Shown one piece after another: positions 23,861-32,747 of a DNA stretch of 54,494 bases (its first letter is position 1; each line of letters starts with the position of its first letter). Location: contig JAJZNG010000003.1 of assembly GCA_021847945.1 (NCBI GenBank), positions 1 through 54,494 of the forward strand, written 5' to 3'. Position numbers and translations under genes: made by a program. The stretch is from Actinomycetes bacterium. Its GTDB lineage: Bacteria; Actinomycetota; Acidimicrobiia; Acidimicrobiales; Palsa-688. The notes under the pieces were generated by a model, which saw nothing but the letters and a program-made list of their open reading frames with translations, ran no database searches and was not told the DNA's origin.

Positions 23861-26800
23861 GTGCCCGGCGACCGTAATTTGCAACCTGACGAGGCCGTCC
23901 AAAGCGGAGCACCCGCTTACCCCGACGTACCGCGATCTCCTGATCTTCCTCGCCTGGAGGAGGGCGTGCTCTCGTCGTGGGAGGCGAACAGCACTTTCGA
24001 GCGGTCCGTCGAGAATCGCCGCGGCGGCGAGGAGTTCGTCTTCTACGACGGTCCTCCCTTCGCCAACGGTTTGCCGCACTACGGCCACCTGCTTACGGGA
24101 TTCGTAAAAGACGCCGTTCCCCGCTACCAGACGATGCGTGGCCGCGTTGTGGAACGCCGTTTCGGCTGGGATTGTCATGGCCTACCCGCCGAGGTGGAGG
24201 CCGAGAAGCAGCTCGGCGTGTCCGGCCACGTCGCTATCAGCAGCTACGGGATCGCAGCTTTCAACGATTACTGCCGCACCTCAGTGCTTCGCTACACCGA
24301 GGAGTGGCGGCGGTACGTGACGCGCCAGGCCCGGTGGGTCGACTTCGACAACGACTACAAGACGATGGACCTTCCCTACATGGAGAGCGTCATGTGGGCT
24401 CTGGCCCAGCTCTACAACAAGGGCCTGCTCTACGAGGACTACCGGGTCCTTCCGTACTGTTGGGAATGCGAGACTCCACTGTCGAACTCGGAGACCCGCC
24501 AGGACGACGCCTACCGCGACCGTCAGGATCCAGCCGTGACGGTCGCCTTCCACCTGCGCGGGGACGACCCGATGGACTTGTGGGTTTGGACGACTACCCC
24601 TTGGACCTTGCCCTCCAACCTTGCCCTGGCGGTCGGTTCCGACATTGCCTATGCAGTCTTCGAGAGGGACGGCCGCCGTTTCGCCCTCGGCGAGGAGCGC
24701 GTCGAGGCCTACGAAAAGTCGCTTGCAGGAGCGACGAGGGTGGGGACCGTTCGGGGAGCCGACCTGGTCGGGCGTAGCTACGAACCGCTGTTCGGGTTCT
24801 TCTCCGATACGCCCGGCGCGTTCGTCGTGCTCGCCGCCCCGTTCGTGAACACCGAGGACGGCACCGGAATAGTCCACATGGCACCGGGCTTCGGGGAAGA
24901 CGACCAGACGGTATGCGCCCAAGCGGGCATACCCGTCGTGTGTCCTGTCGACGAACGCACCCGCTTCACCTCGGAAGTCCCCGACTTCGAGGGCCTGCAG
25001 GTCTTCGAGGCCAACCAGCCGGTGATCCGAGCTCTCAGGGACAAAGGGGCCCTCGTGCGCTCCGACTCCTACGTCCACTCCTACCCGCACTGCTGGAGGA
25101 GTGACACTCCTCTCGTCTACCGGGCCGTGTCGTCTTGGTTCGTTAAAGTGACGGCGATCAAAGAGCAGCTTCTCGCGGCGAACGCTGAGATCGGCTGGGT
25201 CCCCGAGCACGTGAGAGACGGCTCTTTCGGCCGCTGGCTTGAAAACGCGCGGGACTGGTCGATCTCCCGAAACCGCTTCTGGGGTTCACCAATACCAGTC
25301 TGGAAGAGCGACAACCCGGACTATCCCCGGGTTGACGTCTACGGGAGCCTCGACGAGCTAGAAGCGGACTTCGGGGTTCGCCCGGCCGACCTTCACCGGC
25401 CAGCCATCGACGAGTTGACACGCCCGAACCCTGACGACCCGACCGGCAGGTCGACGATGCGCAGGATCCCCGACGTCCTCGACTGCTGGTTCGAGAGCGG
25501 GTCGATGCCTTTCGCTCAGGTGCACTACCCCTTCGAGAACAAGGAGTGGTTCGAGACCCACTTCCCCGGTGATTTCATCGTCGAGTACATCGGCCAGACC
25601 CGGGGCTGGTTTTACACGCTGCACGTGCTGGCCGTGGCCCTGTTCGGCCGTCCCGCTTTCTCCAACTGCCTGGCCCACGGGATACTTCTAGGCGAGGACG
25701 GAGCGAAGATGTCCAAGAGGCTTCGCAACTATCCGGACCCTCAGGCGATGTTCGACCTATACGGTGCCGACGCTATGAGATGGTTTCTCCTGGGATCTCC
25801 GATCATGCGGGGTGGCGACATGATCGTCGACGAGTCGGGGATAAAAGCCGCCGTGCGATCCGGGGTGCTTCCCTACTGGAACGCCTGGTATTTCTTCAGC
25901 CTCTACGCCAACGCCGACCGCCGACGGGCGAATCAACGCCGGGTCGACTCCCCGAACCTTTTGGACCGTTACGTGCTGGCCAAACTCGCGGGGACTGTAA
26001 ACGCCGTCACCGAGGCGATGGACTGCTACGACTTGTCAGGAGCGACGGCGCTGATCGAGTCCTTCTTAGACTCGCTCGATAACTGGTACATCCGCCGAAG
26101 CAGGGACCGATTCTGGGGTACGGGCGAGGGTCGGGAGGCTGACACCCAGGACGCTTTCGATACTCTCGCCACCGTCTTAGAGGTGCTCAGCAGGCTCGTC
26201 GCTCCTTTGATGCCGATGGTTTCCGAGGTCGTGTGGCAGGGCCTCACGGGAGGGGATTCGGTGCATTTGGCTGACTGGCCACAAGCCGGCGAGCTCCAGG
26301 AGGACCCGGCGCTCGTGGCCAGAATGGACCTTGCCCGCGAAGTGTGCGGAGCTGCGCACTCGCTGAGGAAAGCGAACAAACTCCGAGCCCGGCTACCACT
26401 TGCGCAGCTGACGGTGGCGGGACCACACGCAGGCGAGCTCGCCGAGCTCGCCGATCTGATCGCCGACGAGGTCAATGTCCGTTCCGTGATCCTGACCGAC
26501 GACCCAACGCCTTTTGCGAACCCCCAGCTCAGCGTCGTCTTCAAGGTAGCTGCTCCCCGGCTCGGAGCTGCGATACAAGCGGTTGCAAACGCTGCCAAGC
26601 GAGGCGACTGGGAGATCCTCGTCGACGGAGCCGCCCGGGTCGGAAGCGAGATCCTCCGACCAGGCGAGTTCGACATGAAAGTCAGTCCGTTAGACGCGTC
26701 GAACACCCGGCCCTTGGCTGACATGGCCGGAGTCGTTGTGCTCGACTTGGAGCTCACGGCGGAGCTTGAAGTCGAGGGCCGTGCCCGGGACCTTGTGAGA

Positions 26801-27037
26801 GAAGTTCAGCAGTTACGCCGAGACGCTGGCCTCGAGGTTTCGGACCGCATCAATCTGAGCGTCTCGGGTGACAAGATGCTGAGTGTCGCCGTCGAAGCTC
26901 ACCGCGAGTGGATCTCCGAGCAGGTGCTCGCAGCGTCACTTCGACAGGTTGACGTTACCGACGACGGGAGCGGCTGGACTACGGTCACCCTGGCCGACGG
27001 GACGGGCGCTTCGATCCTCGTCGAACGGGTCGGCTGA
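23861..27037 (+). CDS. ileS: Isoleucyl-tRNA synthetase
   Basis: The protein is 1058 residues, a class Ia synthetase. The HIGH-type motif is PHYGHLL (about residues 72-78) and the KMSKS-type motif is KMSKRLRNYPDP (about 616). The CP1 editing domain lies between them (WVWTTTPWTLPSNLAL and the GTGIVHMAPGFGEDD block). An anticodon-binding domain and a C-terminal extension follow. The KMSKRLRNYPDP wording and the length match the eukaryote-like IleRS type found in many actinobacteria, rather than the KMSKSLGN type. A GTG start near a -10-like hexamer is used. It converges on divIVA, with 21 bases between stops. Confidence 0.97.
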   Translation: MPGDRNLQPDEAVQSGAPAYPDVPRSPDLPRLEEGVLSSWEANSTFERSVENRRGGEEFVFYDGPPFANGLPHYGHLLTGFVKDAVPRYQTMRGRVVERRFGWDCHGLPAEVEAEKQLGVSGHVAISSYGIAAFNDYCRTSVLRYTEEWRRYVTRQARWVDFDNDYKTMDLPYMESVMWALAQLYNKGLLYEDYRVLPYCWECETPLSNSETRQDDAYRDRQDPAVTVAFHLRGDDPMDLWVWTTTPWTLPSNLALAVGSDIAYAVFERDGRRFALGEERVEAYEKSLAGATRVGTVRGADLVGRSYEPLFGFFSDTPGAFVVLAAPFVNTEDGTGIVHMAPGFGEDDQTVCAQAGIPVVCPVDERTRFTSEVPDFEGLQVFEANQPVIRALRDKGALVRSDSYVHSYPHCWRSDTPLVYRAVSSWFVKVTAIKEQLLAANAEIGWVPEHVRDGSFGRWLENARDWSISRNRFWGSPIPVWKSDNPDYPRVDVYGSLDELEADFGVRPADLHRPAIDELTRPNPDDPTGRSTMRRIPDVLDCWFESGSMPFAQVHYPFENKEWFETHFPGDFIVEYIGQTRGWFYTLHVLAVALFGRPAFSNCLAHGILLGEDGAKMSKRLRNYPDPQAMFDLYGADAMRWFLLGSPIMRGGDMIVDESGIKAAVRSGVLPYWNAWYFFSLYANADRRRANQRRVDSPNLLDRYVLAKLAGTVNAVTEAMDCYDLSGATALIESFLDSLDNWYIRRSRDRFWGTGEGREADTQDAFDTLATVLEVLSRLVAPLMPMVSEVVWQGLTGGDSVHLADWPQAGELQEDPALVARMDLAREVCGAAHSLRKANKLRARLPLAQLTVAGPHAGELAELADLIADEVNVRSVILTDDPTPFANPQLSVVFKVAAPRLGAAIQAVANAAKRGDWEILVDGAARVGSEILRPGEFDMKVSPLDASNTRPLADMAGVVVLDLELTAELEVEGRARDLVREVQQLRRDAGLEVSDRINLSVSGDKMLSVAVEAHREWISEQVLAASLRQVDVTDDGSGWTTVTLADGTGASILVERVG

Positions 27038-27058
27038 TCGGGACCTAGCAGGCGAAGG

Positions 27059-27904
27059 TCAGCGCCGGCGCCTCAGCCGACCGCCGATCCGGTGGTCGTC
27101 GCCGTAGCGGTCGTTGTCGTCGAAGAAGTCGTCCATGGCTCGGTCGTCGTCATAGGAGTCCCCGGCGACAGAAGAGCCCGGGTCGGTATCGTCTGGCTGG
27201 GCGGGTAGCATCTGTGTCGCCTCGGCATCGACGGCCGGCCACGCTGCCGTGTCCGAGGGGGCCGGTTGGCGGGTCGGTTGGTCGCTGTCAACCTGGAGGG
27301 CCGGGGCCGGGGCCGGAGGCGCCGAGGTCGCCGGGACGGGCGCGTTGCGCCTGGACAGGCTGTCGCCGCCACGCAAGGTGGGCGCCGGCCACATCGTGCC
27401 GAGCCGCTCGACCACCGACAGGGCCTCGGTAAGAGACTCTACGACATGGGATTTGTGCTCTTCTAGCCACCGTTGGAGGGTTTCGACCTCCAGCTGCACC
27501 TGCGACCTTTGAGACTCGAGCCTCGACAGCTCCGAGCGGGCCTCTGAAATCGCATCCTCAAGGGTGCGCCGCCCTTGCTGCTCCGCATCCGCCACGATGC
27601 TGTCAGCCTGCTGCTGGGCTGACACTATGATCCTCGACGCCTGCTCTCTCGCTTCGGCTACCGCCATGTCAGCAGTGCGCTGCGCCAAGACGAGTGTACG
27701 TCGAAGCGTGTCGTCGGTTGCGCTCGTGTCACTGGCAGCCTGCTCAGCTCGTTGGACCCGCTCCGTCGCTTGACGAAGACGGTCTTGGAGGACCTCGATG
27801 CCGGCAGCGACCTGCTCCAGGAACTGATCGACGTCCTCGGGGTGGTAACCCCTCATCTTCTCCCGGAACTCTACTTCTCTGAGTGTCTTGGGCGAGACTT
27901 CCAT
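27059..27904 (-). CDS. divIVA: DivIVA / Wag31 polar scaffold protein
   Basis: The protein is 281 residues. The N-terminal DivIVA membrane-binding and dimerisation domain reads TLREVEFREKMRGYHPEDVDQFLEQVA. A long coiled coil follows (residues about 35-160, with heptad patterns such as ISEARSELSRLESQRSQVQLEVETL). The last 110 residues are Pro-, Ala- and Asp-rich and probably disordered, ending in an Arg-rich tail. In actinobacteria DivIVA marks poles and septa and directs wall growth. It is the final gene of the ftsZ-pgeF-yggS-sepF-yggT-divIVA run, 75 bases after yggT. Confidence 0.96.
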   Translation of the reverse strand: MEVSPKTLREVEFREKMRGYHPEDVDQFLEQVAAGIEVLQDRLRQATERVQRAEQAASDTSATDDTLRRTLVLAQRTADMAVAEAREQASRIIVSAQQQADSIVADAEQQGRRTLEDAISEARSELSRLESQRSQVQLEVETLQRWLEEHKSHVVESLTEALSVVERLGTMWPAPTLRGGDSLSRRNAPVPATSAPPAPAPALQVDSDQPTRQPAPSDTAAWPAVDAEATQMLPAQPDDTDPGSSVAGDSYDDDRAMDDFFDDNDRYGDDHRIGGRLRRRR

Positions 27905-27979
27905 TCCTCTATCCTAGACCAGCGCCGCTGCAGGTGCCGGTATCTGCCAGGCGGCACCGGCGACACCCGGGCAGTCAGT

Positions 27980-28255
27980 TCAGATAGGAAGTCTCCCTAG
28001 GACATCGTTCACGAAGATCTGCACGACGATGATCGCCACCAGGAATGACAGGTCGATCATTCCTATCGGCGGTACGATCCTGCGGAAGGGGGCCAGCACA
28101 GGCTCCGTCACGGTGAACACCATCCGCCGGACAGGATTGAGAGGAGAGCTTGGGCTGTAGGGGAACCAGCTCAAAAGAGCCCGAGCGAAAAGTATCAGGA
28201 CGTAGACCTCGCCTAGGTCGAAGAGAGGGTTACCGGAGCGGAAGTTGAAGAACAC
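27980..28255 (-). CDS. yggT: YggT-family membrane protein
   Basis: The protein is 91 residues with two hydrophobic segments (VYVLILFARALLSWFP and SFLVAIIVVQIFVNDVL) separated by PVRRMVFTVTEPVLAPFRRIVPPIG, the conserved loop of the YggT family. The role is unknown, but family members sit between sepF and divIVA in many Gram-positive division clusters, as here (9 bases after sepF). It probably assists division or envelope functions at the membrane. Confidence 0.93.
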   Translation of the reverse strand: MFFNFRSGNPLFDLGEVYVLILFARALLSWFPYSPSSPLNPVRRMVFTVTEPVLAPFRRIVPPIGMIDLSFLVAIIVVQIFVNDVLGRLPI

Positions 28256-28264
28256 CTTTCAGGC

Positions 28265-28840
28265 TCAGGACCTGTAGCCGCGCTCTTGGAGGCGACGCCG
28301 CTCCTCCGATGACACTTCCACGCCGGAAGGAGTTAGAAGGAATACGTTCTCATCGATCTTCTCCATTCCGCCGTTGAGAGCGTAGGTGATGCCGCTGCAG
28401 AAGTCGATCATTCTCCTCGCCAGCTCACGTTCGCAGTCTTGAAGGTTGACCACAACCGGTTGACCGTTGCGGAAGCGATCCCCTATCAGCTGGGCGTCGG
28501 CAAACCTGGTCGGTTCCACCACGTGAGGTTTCGCAGTATGAACAGGGCTGATCGGCCTTACGACTGCCGCCCTCGGAGTCACCGACACTGAGGCGACGCC
28601 GGTCTCGCCGGGCTCCCTGTAGCCGGGCTCCCTGTAGCCGGAGTCCCTGTGGCCGCCGTCACGAGGGTTCGAATCCCACCCAGATGCCTCGCGAGCGACA
28701 GGCCTCACTGACGACACTGCCGGTTCGGGTTCGACGTAGCGACGCGACGGAGCAGAAGGTTCGTCGTAGTCGTAGTCGTCAAATTCGTCGTCGGCCAAGC
28801 CTAGATAAACCATGGCCTTCTTCATGATCCCTGCAGCCAT
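28265..28840 (-). CDS. sepF: SepF cell-division protein
   Basis: The protein is 191 residues. The N-terminus holds a short amphipathic membrane-targeting helix (IMKKAMVYLGLADDEF). A disordered linker of about 80 residues contains three copies of a GYREP-type unit. The C-terminal SepF domain starts around HVVEPTRFADAQLIGDRFR and continues through ARRMIDFCSGITYALNGG and VFLLTPSGVEVS. SepF anchors FtsZ to the membrane, and it probably substitutes for FtsA, which is not encoded beside ftsZ. A strong GAGGAGGATC ribosome-binding site precedes the ATG. Confidence 0.96.
   Translation of the reverse strand: MAAGIMKKAMVYLGLADDEFDDYDYDEPSAPSRRYVEPEPAVSSVRPVAREASGWDSNPRDGGHRDSGYREPGYREPGETGVASVSVTPRAAVVRPISPVHTAKPHVVEPTRFADAQLIGDRFRNGQPVVVNLQDCERELARRMIDFCSGITYALNGGMEKIDENVFLLTPSGVEVSSEERRRLQERGYRS
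28610..28654. repeat. Three 15-bp tandem units inside sepF linker
   Basis: GGGCTCCCTGTAGCC occurs at 28610-28624 and 28625-28639, with a diverged third copy at 28640-28654. On the coding strand these encode the GYREP, GYREP and GHRDS units in the disordered linker. Confidence 0.85.
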
Positions 28841-28851
28841 CGAGATCCTCC

Positions 28852-29532
28852 TCAGTTCTTATTGTAGCTGTGCGCGCCCTGCTGAGAGGGTCGCTCGCCG
28901 AAGAGGACGCGACCCAGCCGGAGCACCGTCGCGCCCTCTTGGACCGCGATCTCGAAGTCGTCACTCATGCCCATGGAAAGCTCCGACAGGCCCAGACTCT
29001 CGGCACGGCGGGCCAACCAGCGAAAGCAGCGTCTTGCCTCGCCGGGCGAGTCCCGCGGAGCTACGGTCATAAGCCCGCTGAGGGTAACAGAGCTCCTCTC
29101 GGCCAGCTCGACCAGCGCGTCGAGATCGGAGGGGTCACAGCCCGGCCTGCCGGGCACTTGGGCCACGTTGACCTGAACGAACACCTCGCTGTCGGGGCTC
29201 GATTCGGCTATCGCAGTCAGCGAGCGGGGCCGATCGACGCCGTGCCATGCGCTGACCACCGCGCCAAGCGGCCTTATCTTGTTGTGCTGCGCGTTGCCCA
29301 GATAGTGCCACCTCGGACGCTGGGTTGTGCTACGAGCCTTTGCGAGGAGCTCCTGCGCGTAGTTCTCACCAAGGTCGGACATGCCAGCGTCGAGGGCCTC
29401 CTCGACGACATCGACCCCGAAACCTTTCGTCACCGCGACTATGCGAAGCTCGCCGGGGGACCTCCCGGCGGCTTGGATCCTCTCTTTCACACCGGCTAGG
29501 CGTGCCGCAAGGTCACTCTCGTCCCGACCCAC
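28852..29532 (-). CDS. yggS: YggS/PLPBP-family pyridoxal-phosphate homeostasis protein
   Basis: The protein is 226 residues and folds as the N-terminal barrel of alanine racemase without a second domain. The PLP lysine is in IVAVTKGFG (about residue 36). GENYAQEL, WHYLGNAQHNK, the SMGMSDDFEIAV segment and the phosphate-binding VLRLGRVLFGER all match the family. It binds PLP without known catalysis and affects vitamin B6 and amino-acid balance. It lies 11 bases before sepF and 9 bases after pgeF in the division cluster, a common position in Gram-positive genomes. Confidence 0.95.
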   Translation of the reverse strand: MGRDESDLAARLAGVKERIQAAGRSPGELRIVAVTKGFGVDVVEEALDAGMSDLGENYAQELLAKARSTTQRPRWHYLGNAQHNKIRPLGAVVSAWHGVDRPRSLTAIAESSPDSEVFVQVNVAQVPGRPGCDPSDLDALVELAERSSVTLSGLMTVAPRDSPGEARRCFRWLARRAESLGLSELSMGMSDDFEIAVQEGATVLRLGRVLFGERPSQQGAHSYNKN

Positions 29533-29541
29533 CGGCCTAGC

Positions 29542-30243
29542 TCAAACCCGCCATATCACAGTGGCTTGACGTCGCTGGGTCGACTGCGCCCTCCACGACC
29601 ACAGGCCGGCGCTGTGCGCTGTGCACTCCCGGGAGGCACCGACGAGAAAAGCTCCCGCTGCTCGAAGAGCGGCGCCGACACCGGCGGGTAGATCCAAGGA
29701 GGGCTCACCCCGGCTGTCACGGCTTTCTAGAGCACAGCCCAGGCGCGCCTCGACTTCAGCGAGGTCTGACCTGGAGAAGGTGTAACAGCACGGGTGGATG
29801 CAGGGACCTAAGACTGCGTAGATCCGGGTGGCGCCCAGACGCCTCATGCTCTGCACAGTCGATTCCACCACCCCTGCTCGCAGTCCACGCCAACCTGCGT
29901 GTGCGATGCCGATAACCCCTTCGGCACTTGACATGGCGACCGGTGCGCAGTCCGCGCTGAGCACACCCAAAGCGACGCTGGGCAGGCAAGTCACCGCGGC
30001 GTCGGCCGGCTCGCCTGCCATAGCCCCAGGCTCTTCCACGATCACGACGCGCGAACCGTGCACCTGGTCTAGGACGGTCCATGGCAGGTCCACCACCTGG
30101 TGGCGCCGCTTCAAGACCGTCTCGGTGTCGCCGGACATGTCACCTTGGCCCCACCCAGTGCAGACAACTTTTGCTTCGCCGGGCAGGTCCCACGTCGCCA
30201 CCGGTCGAAGTCGAACGGCGGGCTGCTCCACCGCGGGGCTCAT
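29542..30243 (-). CDS. pgeF: PgeF/YfiH-family purine nucleoside phosphorylase or peptidoglycan editing factor
   Basis: The protein is 233 residues, formerly called the laccase or polyphenol-oxidase domain family. Conserved metal and catalytic motifs are visible: QVHGSRV, LSADCAPV, IAHAGWRG, and LGPCIHPCCYTF, giving the His and Cys ligands of the zinc site. Homologues have been described as purine nucleoside phosphorylases and as factors preventing misincorporation into peptidoglycan. Its place directly after ftsZ (45 bases) is typical and favours a wall-related role. Confidence 0.92.
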   Translation of the reverse strand: MSPAVEQPAVRLRPVATWDLPGEAKVVCTGWGQGDMSGDTETVLKRRHQVVDLPWTVLDQVHGSRVVIVEEPGAMAGEPADAAVTCLPSVALGVLSADCAPVAMSSAEGVIGIAHAGWRGLRAGVVESTVQSMRRLGATRIYAVLGPCIHPCCYTFSRSDLAEVEARLGCALESRDSRGEPSLDLPAGVGAALRAAGAFLVGASRECTAHSAGLWSWRAQSTQRRQATVIWRV

Positions 30244-30288
30244 GTTCGATCACCTTTTCGGCTCAATTCACAAGGCGCCCTGAGACGG

Positions 30289-31371
30289 TCACTTCAAGAA
30301 GTCGGGCACGTCGAACTCGTCGCCTATGAGGCCGAGGTCGTCGCTATCGCGAAGTTCCCTCTCCGTGGCGAGCAGACCTAGCCCGCTCTTTTGCACCTTG
30401 CGTTCCGGCTCGGTGGGCCGCTCCCAGCCGTCGAAACCTGCGGCTATCACCGTGACACGCACTTCGTCGCCCATCGAGTCGTTGATGACCGAGCCGAAGA
30501 TGATGTTCGCCTCGGGGTGAGCGACGCCGTGGATGATCTCGGCGGCTTCGGTCACCTCGAACAGACCCAGGTCGCTTCCACCTGCGATGTTGAGGAGGAT
30601 ACCTTGCGCCCCCTCGATCGACGCTTCGAGCAGCGGTGAGGTTATCGCGAGCTTCGCAGCGGTGACCGCCCGGTTATCCCCCGACGCCGTGCCGATGCCC
30701 ATGATCGCGGTGCCGGCGTTGCTCATGATCATTTTCACGTCGGCGAAGTCGGTGTTGATCAGACCCGGCGTGGTTATGAGATCGGTTATACCTTGAACTC
30801 CAGACAGCAGCACCTCGTCGGCCATCTTGAAGGCGTTGACCATCGAGGTCTTCTCGTTGGAGACCGTGAGCAGTCTGTCGTTGGGGATGACGATCAGAGT
30901 GTCCACCTTCTCGCGTAGGCGTTGGATGCCGGCCTCGGCTTGGGTGGACCGCCTGCGGCCCTCGAAGCCGAAAGGTCTCGTCACCACGCCTATCGTCAAT
31001 GCGCCAAGCGACTTGGCGATCTCGGCGACGACAGGGGCACCCCCTGTCCCGGTGCCGCCACCTTTTCCTGCGGTGATGAACACCATGTCAGCCCCTTTGA
31101 GAGCCTCCTCCAGCTCTTGTCGGTGCTCTTCGGCCGCGGCCCTACCGACTTCGGGGTCGCTTCCCGCACCGAGACCGCGGGTCAGCTGCCGGCCGATGTC
31201 GAGTTTCACGTCGGCGTCGCTCATGAGAAGCGCCTGCGCGTCGGTGTTGACCGCTATGAACTCGACCCCTTTTAGGCCGGCGTCGATCATCCGGTTGACG
31301 GCGTTGACTCCGCCGCCGCCGATCCCGACAACTTTGATTACGGCGATGTAGTTCTGGGCGGCACCAGCCAT
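30289..31371 (-). CDS. ftsZ: Cell-division GTPase FtsZ
   Basis: The tubulin-like ring protein is 360 residues. The N-terminal GTPase domain has [15 protein letters not shown], the GGGTGTG signature (about residues 104-110) and the synergy (T7) loop in the [13 protein letters not shown] region. After residue 320 there is a short linker and the conserved C-terminal peptide EFDVPDFLK, which binds SepF or other partners. GGAGGG lies 8 bases before the ATG. About 268 bases upstream separate it from ftsQ; this leader is AT-richer than its surroundings and probably holds the ftsZ promoters. Confidence 0.98.
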   Translation of the reverse strand: MAGAAQNYIAVIKVVGIGGGGVNAVNRMIDAGLKGVEFIAVNTDAQALLMSDADVKLDIGRQLTRGLGAGSDPEVGRAAAEEHRQELEEALKGADMVFITAGKGGGTGTGGAPVVAEIAKSLGALTIGVVTRPFGFEGRRRSTQAEAGIQRLREKVDTLIVIPNDRLLTVSNEKTSMVNAFKMADEVLLSGVQGITDLITTPGLINTDFADVKMIMSNAGTAIMGIGTASGDNRAVTAAKLAITSPLLEASIEGAQGILLNIAGGSDLGLFEVTEAAEIIHGVAHPEANIIFGSVINDSMGDEVRVTVIAAGFDGWERPTEPERKVQKSGLGLLATERELRDSDDLGLIGDEFDVPDFLK

Positions 31372-31556
31372 CGAGACCCTCCAGGGGTGTACGACACGTC
31401 GGAACCGTTCCGAGCGTCTATTTGTGTTCTTATTCTTCTAAGAGTGCCACGCCGGGAACCGACGATCCCGGATGCTGACGGAATCGTGATTCCCGGCTTC
31501 GGGGCGCTGTTCCGGCAGGCCGACGAGCCCGAGCGAGCCGATCAACCGAAACCAAA

Positions 31557-31605
31557 CCTCAAGTAGAGACTTAAACTTGACCTCAACCTACGCAAATGGT
31601 ATAGA
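31557..31605 (+). promoter_or_regulatory. Consensus-like promoter and repeats in the ftsZ leader, pointing toward ftsQ
   Basis: On the plus strand TTGACC (31577-31582) and TATAGA (31600-31605) are exactly 17 bases apart, the best sigma70-like promoter in the window. It points away from ftsZ and into the antisense of ftsQ. Overlapping repeats are also present: TCAAGT-N10-ACTTGA as an inverted repeat and CCTCAA twice in direct orientation. I see no convincing protein downstream on the plus strand; it may drive an antisense RNA or be a regulator site. Confidence 0.4.
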
Positions 31606-31639
31606 CCTTAGCCGAGATGTAGCTCTGGCGTCAAGACAG

Positions 31640-32623
31640 TCAAGACACAGGGGTGCTGTTCGTACTTGCGACGCCCGGGCCGCTGAGAACCGGACGCCCG
31701 GGCACGCTCAGATCGATGCTCGTGACACCTGCTACCGGACCCTGGTCGATGATCGTCAGCAGCGCCACGACCTTAGCTGCCAGGTCTGATCCGTTTCCGA
31801 GGTCCACCTTGATCACCTGTCCGCCTGAGCCCGCCGCGGCGCTCAGGCTAGACATCTGGGACTGTCCGTTGTTCGCGCTCGGCTGGCTGGTCACACCAGA
31901 CAGCACCTTTGCCGAGATCGTCCCTCCGGCGACGTCGAGGGACCTGACGATATCCCGTCTGGCAGCCGGCATCGCCTGAAGGAAGCCGAGCGCCGCAGAG
32001 ATTGCGTCCGGGGCACTGGCACTCGGCGCCTGCAAGTCGACAGGAGCACCAGCCACGGGCCCCTCCACTCCTGCCGCAGCCCCGGGGGATCCCGGAAGCC
32101 AGTCTCCTATCCGCCCCTTGGCGGTGATACCGGTCAGCTCGGGCAGCGTGGCGTCGCTGGGTCGGGCGTAACCGAGCAGCCTCCCGCTGCGGTCCACCTC
32201 GGCAAGGCGATCCCCGCCTTTGGGTGCCCCAACCTCTACGACAGCCAGCGGCGAACGGGTCGAGAGCGCCACGCTCAAGGTTCCCGGCCACGAGACACGC
32301 ACCGATGCCCCACCTAGGGTTGGAGTGGCGTCGAGCTTGGAGACGATCCTTGCGGAGTCCAGGTCGATCAACGGTTCGTGCAACCTGACACCGCCGATGG
32401 CCGCAACGTCGGCAGCGCTATATATGCCAGCCCCAACAACCCTGACGTGGCGTAGCTCAAAGATCGGGCTGTAGAGCGACCCGGCCGCGGCGCCGGCCAG
32501 TCCTATCAGCGCACCCACCGCAACCAGCCTCCGAAGACGGCGCCGCCCTTCCTGGCGACGAGTCTCTATCCATCTCCCTGCGATCCGGGGATCCACACGG
32601 GGCCTGCTCAAAACGTCTGTCAT
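31640..32623 (-). CDS. ftsQ: Cell-division protein FtsQ
   Basis: The protein is 327 residues. An Arg-rich cytoplasmic N-terminus (about 30 residues) leads to one membrane helix (LVAVGALIGLAGAAAGSLY). The POTRA domain begins around [20 protein letters not shown]. The FtsQ beta domain follows, with VRVSWPGTLSVALSTRSPLAVVE and DRSGRLLGY. A Pro-, Ala- and Ser-rich stretch interrupts the periplasmic part around residues 180-215. FtsQ links FtsL and other divisome proteins at the septum. AGAGGGGA precedes the ATG. It stands between murB and ftsZ as usual in actinobacteria. Confidence 0.93.
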   Translation of the reverse strand: MTDVLSRPRVDPRIAGRWIETRRQEGRRRLRRLVAVGALIGLAGAAAGSLYSPIFELRHVRVVGAGIYSAADVAAIGGVRLHEPLIDLDSARIVSKLDATPTLGGASVRVSWPGTLSVALSTRSPLAVVEVGAPKGGDRLAEVDRSGRLLGYARPSDATLPELTGITAKGRIGDWLPGSPGAAAGVEGPVAGAPVDLQAPSASAPDAISAALGFLQAMPAARRDIVRSLDVAGGTISAKVLSGVTSQPSANNGQSQMSSLSAAAGSGGQVIKVDLGNGSDLAAKVVALLTIIDQGPVAGVTSIDLSVPGRPVLSGPGVASTNSTPVS

Positions 32624-32668
32624 AAAGATGTTCCCCTCTGAAAGCTTGAAGCTCGAACAAGCGACCAG

Positions 32669-32691
32669 ACTCTCAACATAAGATTGAGAGT
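32669..32691. promoter_or_regulatory. Palindrome upstream of ftsQ
   Basis: ACTCTCAA and TTGAGAGT flank a 7-base loop (CATAAGA) in the 124-base gap between murB and ftsQ. The 8-bp stem is perfect. There is no T-run after it on the minus strand, so it looks more like a protein-binding site or a promoter element for ftsQ than an intrinsic terminator. Confidence 0.4.
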
Positions 32692-32747
32692 GAGAGTGTC
32701 GTGGTGCGGTTTAGTCCGGGGTACAGGAGTGGTTCGTCGCGCGGGGC

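Noticed and set aside
31577-31789. 70-residue plus-strand open frame downstream of the antisense promoter
   Set aside because: It starts with TTG inside the -35 itself, overlaps ftsQ antisense and has no recognisable features; an RNA is more likely than a protein.
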